Positions 8,724 to 15,962 of a DNA stretch of 64,000 nucleotides are shown piece after piece. Numbering within the stretch: position 1 is the first letter of the stretch; each line of letters starts with the position of its first letter. The DNA comes from Aliishimia sp965656085 (GTDB taxonomy: Bacteria; Pseudomonadota; Alphaproteobacteria; Rhodobacterales; Rhodobacteraceae): assembly GCA_965656085.1 (NCBI GenBank), contig CBFHJA010000019.1, forward strand, positions 18,691 through 82,690, given 5' to 3'. Made by a program: the position numbers and the translations under genes. The notes below the pieces were generated by a model. It did no database searches. It was not told the origin of the DNA and saw only the letters and a list, made by a program, of their open reading frames with translations.

Positions 8724-8752
8724 GGGATGTTTCTGACCAAACGAAAAACAGG
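8724..8752 (+). repeat. type-C dispersed repeat, right side of the IS110 element
   Basis: GGATGTTTCTGACCAAACGA is an inverted near-match (about 18 of 21 positions) to the copy at 7523-7552. Upstream, at about 8656-8681, GGGGGTCCGGGGGTG followed by CCCCCGG resembles the GC-rich arm that precedes other copies. Confidence 0.55.
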
Positions 8753-8770
8753 ACGTTGGGCGCAAAATGG

Positions 8771-8798
8771 AAAGCCCCGCGCGAGGTGGCGGGGCTTT
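8771..8798 (-). terminator. rho-independent terminator after the fadJ-type gene
   Basis: AAAGCCCCGC and GCGGGGCTTT form a perfect 10-bp stem around an 8-base loop, followed on the minus strand by CCATTTT. It lies 23 bases after the stop codon of the FadJ-type gene and closes the thiolase operon. Confidence 0.75.
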
Positions 8799-8820
8799 GG
8801 GTTTGTTTGGAAAGTGCGGA

Positions 8821-11025
8821 TCAGGCCGCCGATTTGGCGTCGGGGTTGAAGCGGCCATAGAACGTCTGGTTCTTCTCGGCCATCTCGCGCAGCAGGGCGG
8901 GGCACTTGAACCGCTCGCCGAACTTGGCTTCCAGCTCATCGCAGCGCTCGGCGGCATAGGGCGTGCCGATCATGTCGAGCCAGCTCAGCGGGCCACCCGA
9001 CCACGGCGCAAAGCCCCAGCCAAGGATCGCGCCCACATCGCCTTCGCGGATGTCTTCCAGAACGCCCTCTTCGAGCGCGCGGACGGCCTCAAGCACCTGC
9101 ACGAACATCAGGCGGTCCTTGACCTCCTGCAACTCGGGCTGGGTCTCGGCCAGCGGGAATTTCTCGTGCATCCCCTTCCAGTAGCCCAGACGCTTGCCCT
9201 TCTCGTCGTAGTCGAAGAAGCCCGCATTCGCCTTGCGGCCCAGACGGCCCAGATCTTCCATCCAGAAGATCAGATCGTCGGCTTTGCTCTCCGGGTACGC
9301 GTTGCCCATGGCGGCCTTCGTGGCGCGCGCGATCTTGGCGCCGAGATCAATGGAGGTCTCGTCGGTCAGCTGGATCGGGCCGACGGGGAAGCCCAGCAGT
9401 TGGGCCGCGTTGTCTACGAGCGCGGGGGCCACGCCCTCGGTGATCATCCGCGCGCCTTCGTTGACGTAGGGAATGATGCAGCGGTTGGCGTAGAAGAAGC
9501 GCGCGTCGTTGACCACGATCGGGGTCTTGCGGATCTGGCGCACATAGTCGAGCGCTTTGGCCACCGCGCGGTCGCCGGTCTCGTTGCCCTTGATGATCTC
9601 CACCAGCAGCATCCGCTCCACGGGGGAGAAGAAATGGATGCCGATGAACTGCTCGGGGCGTTTCGAGGCGGTGGCGAGCGAGGTGATCGGCAGGGTGGAG
9701 GTGTTGGAGGCGAAGATGCAGTCCTCGGGGATGATCGCCTCGACCTTCTGGGTCATCTCTGCCTTCACCGCCGGGTCTTCGAACACCGCTTCGATGATCA
9801 GGTCGCAGTCCTTGAGCATCTCAAGGTCCGGGTTCGCGGTGATCTTCGACAGAAGCGCGTCTTTCTTCTCTTGGGTGATCTTGCCGCGCTTCATGCCCTT
9901 GTCGGCGTAAGCTTCGGTATAGGCCTTGCCCTTGTCCGCCGCCGCCTGGTCGCGGTCGATCAGGATCACGTCGATGCCCGCCTGCGCGGACACGAGCGCG
10001 ATGCCCGCACCCATCATACCGGCGCCCAGAACGCCGAGTTTCTTAACGCGCTGGTCGGGGATGCCCTCGGGGCGCACGGCGCCTTTTTCCAGCGCTTCTT
10101 TGTTGAGGAAGAGCGAGCGGATCATTGCGGAGGAGGAAGGGTTCATCAGCACGGAGGTGAACCAGCGCGCTTCGATCTTGAGCGCGGTGTCGAAGGGCAC
10201 AAGCGCGCCTTCATAGACCGCCGAGAGCATCGCCTTGGCCGCAGGATAAACGCCCTTGGTCTTGCCGTTCACCATTGCATTGGCGCCCACGAAGGTCATG
10301 AAGCCCGCCGGGTGGTAGGGCGCGCCGCCGGGCATTTTGTAGCCCTTCTCGTCCCATGGCTTGACGATGTCCTTATCGGTCGCCGCGAGCACCCAAGCCT
10401 TGGCCGCCGCGAGCGGGTCATCCACGACCTCATCGACGACGCCGGCGGATTTCGCCTTCATCGGGTCGAGCATTTTACCTTCGAGCAGGAGCGGGGAGGC
10501 CGCCATCGCGCCGAGCTTGCGCACGAGGCGGGTGGTGCCGCCTGCGCCGGGGAAGAGGCCGACGAGGATTTCCGGCAGGCCGACCTTGGCTTTGGGGTTC
10601 GAGGTCAGGAAGATGCGGTGGCAGGCGAGGGGAAGCTCCAGCCCGATGCCCGCCGCCGTGCCGGGCAGGGCCGCCGCGATCGGTTTGCCGCCCTTGTTGG
10701 TCTTGGGATCCATGCCCGCGCGCTCGATCTTGCGCAGCATGTGGTGGCCATCCATGGTGAAGTTGAACAGGGCCTCGGCGGGGTTGTCCCCGGCCTGCTC
10801 GCGGATTTCTGCGAGAACGTTGAGGTCCATACCGCCTGCAAAGGAGCCGTCCTTGCCGGAGGTGATGACGATGCCTTTCACGGCGTCATCGGCCAGCGCG
10901 TCGTCGATAAGCGCGTTCAACTCCGGCCCGCCTTGCAGGGTCATGACGTTCATGGATTTGCCCGGAACGTCCCAGGTGATCACGGCGACGCCATCGTCGC
11001 CCTTGGTCATTGTAAAGTCGGCCAT
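8821..11025 (-). CDS. fadJ: fatty acid oxidation complex alpha subunit (enoyl-CoA hydratase / 3-hydroxyacyl-CoA dehydrogenase)
   Basis: 734 residues, typical of the bifunctional FadB/FadJ family that hydrates enoyl-CoA and oxidises 3-hydroxyacyl-CoA with NAD. The hydratase half includes ALPGTAAGIGLELPLACHR and GLFPGAGGTTRLVRKLGA, carrying the acidic and glycine loops (about residues 100-185). The dehydrogenase half starts near residue 325 with the Rossmann motif LGVLGAGMMGAGIA and has IGIHFFSPVERM near 460. The start ATG overlaps the end of the preceding SnoaL-like gene by 19 bases, which suggests translational coupling. It lies third in an operon after the thiolase. FadB and FadJ cannot be separated by eye; the symbol marks the family. 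Confidence 0.9.
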   Translation of the reverse strand: MADFTMTKGDDGVAVITWDVPGKSMNVMTLQGGPELNALIDDALADDAVKGIVITSGKDGSFAGGMDLNVLAEIREQAGDNPAEALFNFTMDGHHMLRKIERAGMDPKTNKGGKPIAAALPGTAAGIGLELPLACHRIFLTSNPKAKVGLPEILVGLFPGAGGTTRLVRKLGAMAASPLLLEGKMLDPMKAKSAGVVDEVVDDPLAAAKAWVLAATDKDIVKPWDEKGYKMPGGAPYHPAGFMTFVGANAMVNGKTKGVYPAAKAMLSAVYEGALVPFDTALKIEARWFTSVLMNPSSSAMIRSLFLNKEALEKGAVRPEGIPDQRVKKLGVLGAGMMGAGIALVSAQAGIDVILIDRDQAAADKGKAYTEAYADKGMKRGKITQEKKDALLSKITANPDLEMLKDCDLIIEAVFEDPAVKAEMTQKVEAIIPEDCIFASNTSTLPITSLATASKRPEQFIGIHFFSPVERMLLVEIIKGNETGDRAVAKALDYVRQIRKTPIVVNDARFFYANRCIIPYVNEGARMITEGVAPALVDNAAQLLGFPVGPIQLTDETSIDLGAKIARATKAAMGNAYPESKADDLIFWMEDLGRLGRKANAGFFDYDEKGKRLGYWKGMHEKFPLAETQPELQEVKDRLMFVQVLEAVRALEEGVLEDIREGDVGAILGWGFAPWSGGPLSWLDMIGTPYAAERCDELEAKFGERFKCPALLREMAEKNQTFYGRFNPDAKSAA

Positions 11026-11966
11026 GTCTTGGTCCTTTTCTGAATGTCGAGCAGTGTCTTGAGGTCCTTGGTCGGGACCGGATCGCTGAACGGGTGCGCG
11101 CCGTATTGGACGGAGTTGGTCGCCGAGTGCAGGAACCAGCGCGTGCCTGTGCGGCGCAGGATCAGCCTCGATTTGATGGGGTCCACGGCAGCCTCGCCGC
11201 CGCGGAGGAAATGCGCGGTGTGGTAGCCGCAGATTTCGTTCGCGCTGACGAATTCGGCATGGTCGGCGATGCGCAGGAAGTCTTCGACCTGATTGTCTTC
11301 GAGCAGCTTCGTCACCGCGTCGCAGAACGCATAGACGCCTTCCGCGTCATCGATCTGGTAGTCGCTCTTGTCCATATGCATCCACATGGGCAGTTCGCAC
11401 ATGGCCAGATAGCCTTCCTTGTCTCCCGCCACATTCACCTGCGTCATGCGGTTGATAAAGCTCTGGTAGATCGCCAGCGGCTCCAGCGCTTCGCGGCGCA
11501 CGTCCTCGGGGGTGCCATGCTCATACTCTGGCGGCTCGTCCGGCACGTAGAACACCCGGATCGGCCAGGTCTTGTGGCTGAAGCCATTGACCATCTGCGT
11601 CAGTTTCCAACCATCGTCCGTTCGGCGGATCACCGTCCGGTTGGTGTAGCTGCGCATGATCGGGCGGCTGTTATGGAGCTGGTGTGATACGAAGGTCCCG
11701 TCTATATAGTTTGGGCTCAGATAATTGGCGCAAGACGCCAGACGGATCACCTGCGTGACGCCCTTGCTGCGCGTGGCCTCGTAAAACGCCTCGAGCCCGA
11801 TCCGCAAATCCTCGCGGGTCTCCAGCATGACCCGTGCATCGATCGCTTCGTGCAGGTAGGGCAAGCTGTAAAGCTGCATCATCGCGTGAAGCTCACCGGC
11901 CTTGCCGGTTTCGCTCATCTTGTCAAGCAGCTCTTGCAGGATCAGTTTGGGATCGTCCGAGGCCAT
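11007..11966 (-). CDS. two-domain SnoaL/NTF2-like protein in the beta-oxidation operon
   Basis: 319 residues from the ATG at 11966; the frame extends further upstream but would run through the thiolase gene. The protein reads as two related alpha+beta cone units. The first, residues 1-140, contains YIDGTFVSHQLHNSRPIMRS; the second, about 160-305, contains EICGYHTAHFLRGGEAAVDP. Both end in a strand pair with the form TVIRRTDDGWKLTQMVNGFS or LILRRTGTRWFLHSATN. This NTF2/SnoaL resemblance is my reading, not a profile hit. It sits 16 bases after the thiolase and overlaps the FadJ-type gene, so a role in acyl-CoA oxidation, perhaps as hydratase, isomerase or structural partner, is inferred from context. 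Confidence 0.7.
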   Translation of the reverse strand: MASDDPKLILQELLDKMSETGKAGELHAMMQLYSLPYLHEAIDARVMLETREDLRIGLEAFYEATRSKGVTQVIRLASCANYLSPNYIDGTFVSHQLHNSRPIMRSYTNRTVIRRTDDGWKLTQMVNGFSHKTWPIRVFYVPDEPPEYEHGTPEDVRREALEPLAIYQSFINRMTQVNVAGDKEGYLAMCELPMWMHMDKSDYQIDDAEGVYAFCDAVTKLLEDNQVEDFLRIADHAEFVSANEICGYHTAHFLRGGEAAVDPIKSRLILRRTGTRWFLHSATNSVQYGAHPFSDPVPTKDLKTLLDIQKRTKTWPTLQ

Positions 11967-11982
11967 GCCAACGCGCTCCGCC

Positions 11983-13194
11983 TTACACGCGCTCGATGAT
12001 TGTGGCCGCGCCCATGCCAGAGGCAATGCAGAGCGTTGCCAGCCCAACCTCTTTGTCCGAGCGCTCCAATTCGTCGAGCAGCGTGCCGATGATGATCGCA
12101 CCTGTTGCGCCGAGCGGGTGGCCCATCGCGATCGAGCCGCCATTGACGTTCACCAGTTCGGGGTCCACATCGAACGCCTGCTGGAAGCGCAGCACTACGG
12201 AGGCAAAGGCTTCGTTGACCTCGAACAGATCAATATCGGAGATGTTCATCCCGCTATCAGCGAGGATTTTCTGCGTCGCGGGCACGGGCCCGGTGAGCAT
12301 GATGGTGGGATCGGTGCCGATCTTCGCGGTCTGGCGGATGCGGGCGCGCGGCGTGAGGCCGAACTCCTCGCCAAACTCCTTGTTGCCGATCAGCACAGCC
12401 GCCGAGCCATCCACGATGCCGGACGAGTTGCCCGCGTGGTGGATGTGGTTGATCCGCTCCAGATGAGGGTATTTCATCAGCGCGACCTTGTCGAAGCCCG
12501 GCATGACCTCACCCATCGCTTGGAACGAGGCGTTCAGCGCGCCGAGGCTCTGCATGTCGGTGCCGGGGCGCATGTATTCGTCATGATCGAGGATATCGAG
12601 CCCGTTCTGGTCCGTGATCTTGAGCACCGATTTGGCAAAGCGCCCGTCATCCCACGCCGCCTTGGCGCGGCGTTGGCTTTCCACCGCGAGTGCATCTGCC
12701 TGATCACGGGTGAACCCGTATTCCGTGGCGATGATGTCCGCCGAGATGCCTTGCGGCACGAAATAGGTCTCCATCGCGATGGAGGGATCGACGGCGATGG
12801 CCGCCCCGTCCGAGCCCATCGCCACACGGCCCATCATCTCCACACCGCCGGCGATATAGGCCTTGCCAGCGCCGCCCTTGACCTGATTGGCGGCAAGGTT
12901 CACGGCTTCCATGCCCGACGCGCAGAAGCGGTTGATCGCGAGGCCGGGAATGCTTTCGTCGAGATCGGACGCGAGCACGGCGGTCCGCGCAAGACAGCCG
13001 CCTTGCTCCATGACTTGCGTGACATTGCCCCAGATCACGTCCTCGACGGCGTGCCCGGACAGGTTGTTACGTTCCTTGACGGCATTCAGAACCTGCGCGG
13101 AGAGGCGCGCGGCGGTGACTTCATGCAGCGCGCCGTCCTTGCGGCCCTTGCCGCGGGGGGAGCGAACGGCGTCGTAGATATAGGCTTCGGTCAT
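11983..13194 (-). CDS. fadA: acetyl-CoA C-acyltransferase (3-ketoacyl-CoA thiolase)
   Basis: 403 residues, normal for degradative thiolases, which cleave 3-ketoacyl-CoA into acetyl-CoA and a shortened acyl-CoA. The active-site Cys is in INRFCASGMEAVN near residue 90, the His in NGGSIAMGHPLGATGA near 355, and the second Cys in LCIASGMGA near the C-terminus. It is the first gene of the operon thiolase, SnoaL-like protein, FadJ-type subunit, so both halves of the beta-oxidation complex are made together. A perfect TTGACGT dyad lies 36-52 bases upstream of its start. Acetoacetyl-CoA or 3-ketoadipyl specificity cannot be excluded. Confidence 0.9.
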   Translation of the reverse strand: MTEAYIYDAVRSPRGKGRKDGALHEVTAARLSAQVLNAVKERNNLSGHAVEDVIWGNVTQVMEQGGCLARTAVLASDLDESIPGLAINRFCASGMEAVNLAANQVKGGAGKAYIAGGVEMMGRVAMGSDGAAIAVDPSIAMETYFVPQGISADIIATEYGFTRDQADALAVESQRRAKAAWDDGRFAKSVLKITDQNGLDILDHDEYMRPGTDMQSLGALNASFQAMGEVMPGFDKVALMKYPHLERINHIHHAGNSSGIVDGSAAVLIGNKEFGEEFGLTPRARIRQTAKIGTDPTIMLTGPVPATQKILADSGMNISDIDLFEVNEAFASVVLRFQQAFDVDPELVNVNGGSIAMGHPLGATGAIIIGTLLDELERSDKEVGLATLCIASGMGAATIIERV

Positions 13195-13230
13195 TTGAGA
13201 GTTCCCTTTGGAGGACTTGGTGTCTTGTTC

Positions 13231-13246
13231 TTGACGTGAACGTCAA
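13231..13246. promoter_or_regulatory. MerR-type operator candidate upstream of the thiolase operon
   Basis: TTGACGTGAACGTCAA: perfect 7-bp arms around a 2-base centre, 36-52 bases upstream of the thiolase start. A related TTGACGTTGACGTAAG lies upstream of the MerR gene at 17798-18199. Dyads of this kind are known for MerR regulators of fatty-acid and branched-chain acid degradation. The link is inferred. Confidence 0.55.
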
Positions 13247-13275
13247 GGCGAGTCGTTTCAAGTGGTGTCGTGGCG

Positions 13276-13908
13276 TCAGGACCGATCTGCGGGTGAGCCG
13301 GGCATCAGGTCATAGGGGTGCTTCCAGCCGGGCAGGGCCTCGATATTGCCAAGCCAGCGGTCGATATTGGCCCAGGCGCTGCGCTCGAAGCCGAAAGGCT
13401 CGGGATAGAACAGGTAGCCGCAGCAGGAGAAATCGGCGTTGGTGACCCCATCCCCCACGATCCAGTCGCGTCCGGCCAGATGCGCGTCGAGCACGCCATA
13501 GGCAGCCTGCAATCTGCCTTGGTTGAAGGCAATCACCTCGGCGGGGCGTTTGTCTTCGGGCAGAAAGTTCATCAGGAAGCGGGTCATCCCGGCCATCGAA
13601 CTGAGTTTGTGATTGTCCCACAGCACCCAACGCAGCACCTCATAGCGGTCCTGCGGCGCGCCGCCGAACTTCCCGGTTGTGTCGGTGATATACTGCTGGA
13701 TCACGCCCGATTGGGTGAGCGTCAGTTCGCCGTCGATCAAGAGGGGCGCCTCGCCCATGACGTTCTGGGCGCGGTATTCGGGGGTCCGCGACGCGCCGCC
13801 GAAGAAGTCCACCTTTACTGGTTGCCAGTCGAGGCCGGAGAGTTCGAGCGGGAGAGCGGCTTTGTAGGAATTGCCGCTCTCACCGAAGCAATGGAGTTGG
13901 ATCGTCAT
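13276..13908 (-). CDS. glutathione S-transferase family protein
   Basis: 210 residues from the ATG at 13908. The N-terminal thioredoxin-like domain has LHCFGESGNSYKAALPLELS and the cis-Pro/TQS segment LTLTQSGVIQQYI near residue 65, where the Ser would contact glutathione gamma-glutamate. The C-terminal all-alpha domain contains DWIVGDGVTNADFSCCGYLF, the N-capping-box region typical of GSTs. It probably conjugates glutathione or detoxifies reactive acyl or aldehyde compounds; the substrate is unknown. It lies upstream of the thiolase on the same strand, but the operator-containing 80-base gap suggests a separate transcript. Confidence 0.85.
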   Translation of the reverse strand: MTIQLHCFGESGNSYKAALPLELSGLDWQPVKVDFFGGASRTPEYRAQNVMGEAPLLIDGELTLTQSGVIQQYITDTTGKFGGAPQDRYEVLRWVLWDNHKLSSMAGMTRFLMNFLPEDKRPAEVIAFNQGRLQAAYGVLDAHLAGRDWIVGDGVTNADFSCCGYLFYPEPFGFERSAWANIDRWLGNIEALPGWKHPYDLMPGSPADRS

Positions 13909-14219
13909 GTTGGTCGCCCCTCCCGTGGCGTGGTTTCTTTGAGTCGAGCGCCGGGGGTTTTGCACCCCCGGACCCCCGCAGAGTATTTCTGGCGAAAAGA
14001 AGCCAGAAAGCGCGGCACGCATCAACGAATTGTTCACCAAGCCGTGGCACGTTCCGGGTGCGGCACAGGCTGGAGAGCCGATGGCCGTGCGTGAAGAAGC
14101 CCGGTCGTTCCGCCTCTTGGCAGGCCGGATGACTGGGTGAACCGCCAAGGCTTCTTTTCGCCGGAAATACTCCCGCCGGAGGCGTTCGCACGCTCAGCAA
14201 GCGCGGCCCGCCCGCAAGC
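13909..14219. other. intergenic region with two inverted type-C repeats
   Basis: No gene is seen. A copy of the GGGGGTTTTGCACCCCCGG arm followed by GAGTATTTCTGGCGAAAAGA lies at 13952-14000, and a copy in the opposite orientation (CTTCTTTTCGCCGGAAATAC) at 14151-14170, pointing at each other across about 150 bases. The pair lies between the GST and acyl-CoA dehydrogenase genes. Confidence 0.55.
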
Positions 14220-15377
14220 TCAGAGCCCGCGCGCAATCAACTCCTTCATGATCTCGTTCGTACCACCGTAAATCCGCTGCACCCGCGCGTCAGCCCACAT
14301 TTCCGCTATCGCGTATTCCTGCATAAACCCGTAGCCGCCATGCAATTGCACGCAGGCGTCCAGCACCTCGCCTTGGGTGTCCGTCGTCCAGTATTTCGCC
14401 ATCGACGCCTTCTCGCTCGACAGCGCGCCGCGCAGATGCTCGGCGATGCATTCATCCACAAAGGCCCGCGCGACCTTGGTCTTGGTGGCCACCTCGGCCA
14501 GCTGGAAACGGGTGTTTTGGAACTGCGTGAGCGGGCCGCCGAACGCCTCGCGCTCCTTGCAGTAGGCGATGGTCCGCGCCACCGCGCCCTCCATCGCCCC
14601 CACCGCGCCGCATGCAATTACCAGCCGCTCCTGCGGGAGCTGCTCCATCATCTGGTAAAAGCCGCGCCCCTCGGTGCCGCCGAGAATGTTCTCGGGAGGG
14701 ATCTCGACATTGTCGAAGAACAGCTCGGACGTGTCCGCGGCGTGCAAGCCGACCTTTTCGAGGTTGCGCCCACGAGAAAAGCCCGCCGCGCCCTCGGTCT
14801 CCAGCGCGACCAGCGACACGCCCTTGGCGCCCTCGCTGGGGTCGGTCTTGGCCGCCACGAGGATCAGGCCCGCGTGCTGGCCGTTGGAGATAAAGGTCTT
14901 CTGCCCGGACAGGCGGTACGCGTTGCCCTCCCTGACAGCCTTGGTCTTGATGCGCTGCACATCCGAGCCGGTGGAGGGCTCGGTCATCGCCAGCGCGCCC
15001 ACAAGCTCGCCCGTGACCAGCTTCGGCAGCCAACGCTGCTTTTGCTCCTCGGTGCCATAGGCGAGGATGTAATGCGCGACGATCGGGCCGTGGATCGGGT
15101 ATCCCCAGCTCGCGAAATTGGCGCGCGGCGCCTCGATGCAGATCACTGCCTCATGGCCAAAGTCGCCACCCGGCCCGCCATACTCTTCGGGCACTGAGGG
15201 GCAGAGTAGCCCGACTTCGGCCGCATCGTTCCACGCGGAGCGATCCATCTGGCCCCGTTTGCGCCAACGTTCGAGTTTCGGCCCCCATTCAGTTTCGATG
15301 AACTTCGCGGCGAGGTCCGTGAGCATGTGGTGCTCATCGGTCATCCAGCCGGACTGTGCAGCAATCATATCCTTCAC
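14220..15377 (-). CDS. acyl-CoA dehydrogenase
   Basis: 385 residues, the standard length of FAD-dependent acyl-CoA dehydrogenases, which introduce the 2,3-double bond and pass electrons to ETF. ALAMTEPSTGSDVQRIKTKA near residue 130 is the first family signature, and YRLSGQKTFISNGQHAGL near 155 contacts the flavin. The C-terminal RVQRIYGGTNEIMKELIARG is the second signature, and QLHGGYGFMQEY is the helical dimer segment. The catalytic Glu position was not fixed by alignment. The substrate is unknown. It lies in the fatty-acid region but about 22 bases after the small MPKR gene, so these may share a transcript. Confidence 0.9.
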   Translation of the reverse strand: MKDMIAAQSGWMTDEHHMLTDLAAKFIETEWGPKLERWRKRGQMDRSAWNDAAEVGLLCPSVPEEYGGPGGDFGHEAVICIEAPRANFASWGYPIHGPIVAHYILAYGTEEQKQRWLPKLVTGELVGALAMTEPSTGSDVQRIKTKAVREGNAYRLSGQKTFISNGQHAGLILVAAKTDPSEGAKGVSLVALETEGAAGFSRGRNLEKVGLHAADTSELFFDNVEIPPENILGGTEGRGFYQMMEQLPQERLVIACGAVGAMEGAVARTIAYCKEREAFGGPLTQFQNTRFQLAEVATKTKVARAFVDECIAEHLRGALSSEKASMAKYWTTDTQGEVLDACVQLHGGYGFMQEYAIAEMWADARVQRIYGGTNEIMKELIARGL

Positions 15378-15399
15378 GGCGATCTTCCCCTCGGGTCGT

Positions 15400-15612
15400 T
15401 TAGCGTTTTCGCGCGGCCAGCTCAGTGTTGAACAAGCGCAGCCGTGCAGTCATGTTCTCTTCGTTGATGACGCTTCCGAAATTTTCGAACAAGAAAGAAA
15501 GCGCTTCGCCTTCCTCCAACCCTGCGTCATTCGCAAAGGATTTGAGGCGGCGGTAGCCATCCTCGGTCATGGCGACCGGAAAGCGGCGGGTCAGGCGGAA
15601 GCGTTTGGGCAT
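15400..15612 (-). CDS. small MPKR-family protein (copy 2)
   Basis: 70 residues starting MPKRFRLTRRFPVAMTEDGY. It is clearly paralogous to the adjacent upstream 74-residue protein: both begin MPKRxxLxRRFxxAxTExxY, then xRL, a GL(E/S) turn, and LxxLxENx. The N-terminal basic strand followed by two helices resembles ribbon-helix-helix proteins such as antitoxin-type DNA binders, but no toxin gene is next to it. I chose this ATG because it aligns with the paralog's start. The function is unknown. Confidence 0.65.
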   Translation of the reverse strand: MPKRFRLTRRFPVAMTEDGYRRLKSFANDAGLEEGEALSFLFENFGSVINEENMTARLRLFNTELAARKR

Positions 15613-15647
15613 CTGATCTCCGGTGGCATGGCTTAGTGATGCCAATC

Positions 15648-15872
15648 TTACATCTTTTTGGTCGAGTCGGGGGCACCGTATTCGGCGATGAAATTGGAAA
15701 AAACCCTGTCGAGCGCTGTAGGCTCGGCGATCTCATCGAGGTTTTCAAGCAGGACCGTAAGAAGGTAATTGTTGCTCAGTCCATGCTGGTCGTTCAGGGC
15801 ACGGAGCCGCGCATAGGCCTCTTCGGTCAGCGCCGCGTTGAACCGGCGGGGGAGGGAGAGGCGTTTGGGCAT
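15648..15872 (-). CDS. small MPKR-family protein (copy 1)
   Basis: 74 residues starting MPKRLSLPRRFNAALTEEAY, preceded by a good GGAGGACCC ribosome site. It shares its N-terminal basic strand and first helix with copy 2, which starts 35 bases downstream, indicating a tandem duplication. The C-terminal half (LLTVLLENLDEIAEPTALDR) is helical. A ribbon-helix-helix-like DNA-binding role is my inference. Two GGTGGGCA-type palindromes lie just upstream at 15895-15958. Confidence 0.65.
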   Translation of the reverse strand: MPKRLSLPRRFNAALTEEAYARLRALNDQHGLSNNYLLTVLLENLDEIAEPTALDRVFSNFIAEYGAPDSTKKM

Positions 15873-15894
15873 GGGTCCTCCGGGGGCGGAAGAG

Positions 15895-15958
15895 TGGGCA
15901 TATTGCCCATCCTATGACGTCTTGCGCGGTCTGGTAAGGTGGGCAATCTGCCCACCTT
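15895..15958. repeat. two type-B palindromes (TGGGCA/TGCCCA)
   Basis: Two copies of a dispersed palindrome lie in the 90-base gap: TGGGCATATTGCCCA (15895-15909) and AAGGTGGGCA-ATC-TGCCCACCTT (15936-15958; arms perfect over 10 bases). They fall between the stop of the long acyl-CoA dehydrogenase and the small MPKR gene. Other copies are at 21373, 36755, 51070 and 61255, with half copies at 36526 and 57367. Confidence 0.7.
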
Positions 15959-15962
15959 CCTC

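Noticed and set aside
8767..11043. A 758-residue frame on the plus strand opposite the FadJ-type gene
   Set aside because: It is the mirror of a clear FadJ-type protein, is rich in His, Arg and Gly typical of antisense frames in GC-rich DNA, and has no domain.
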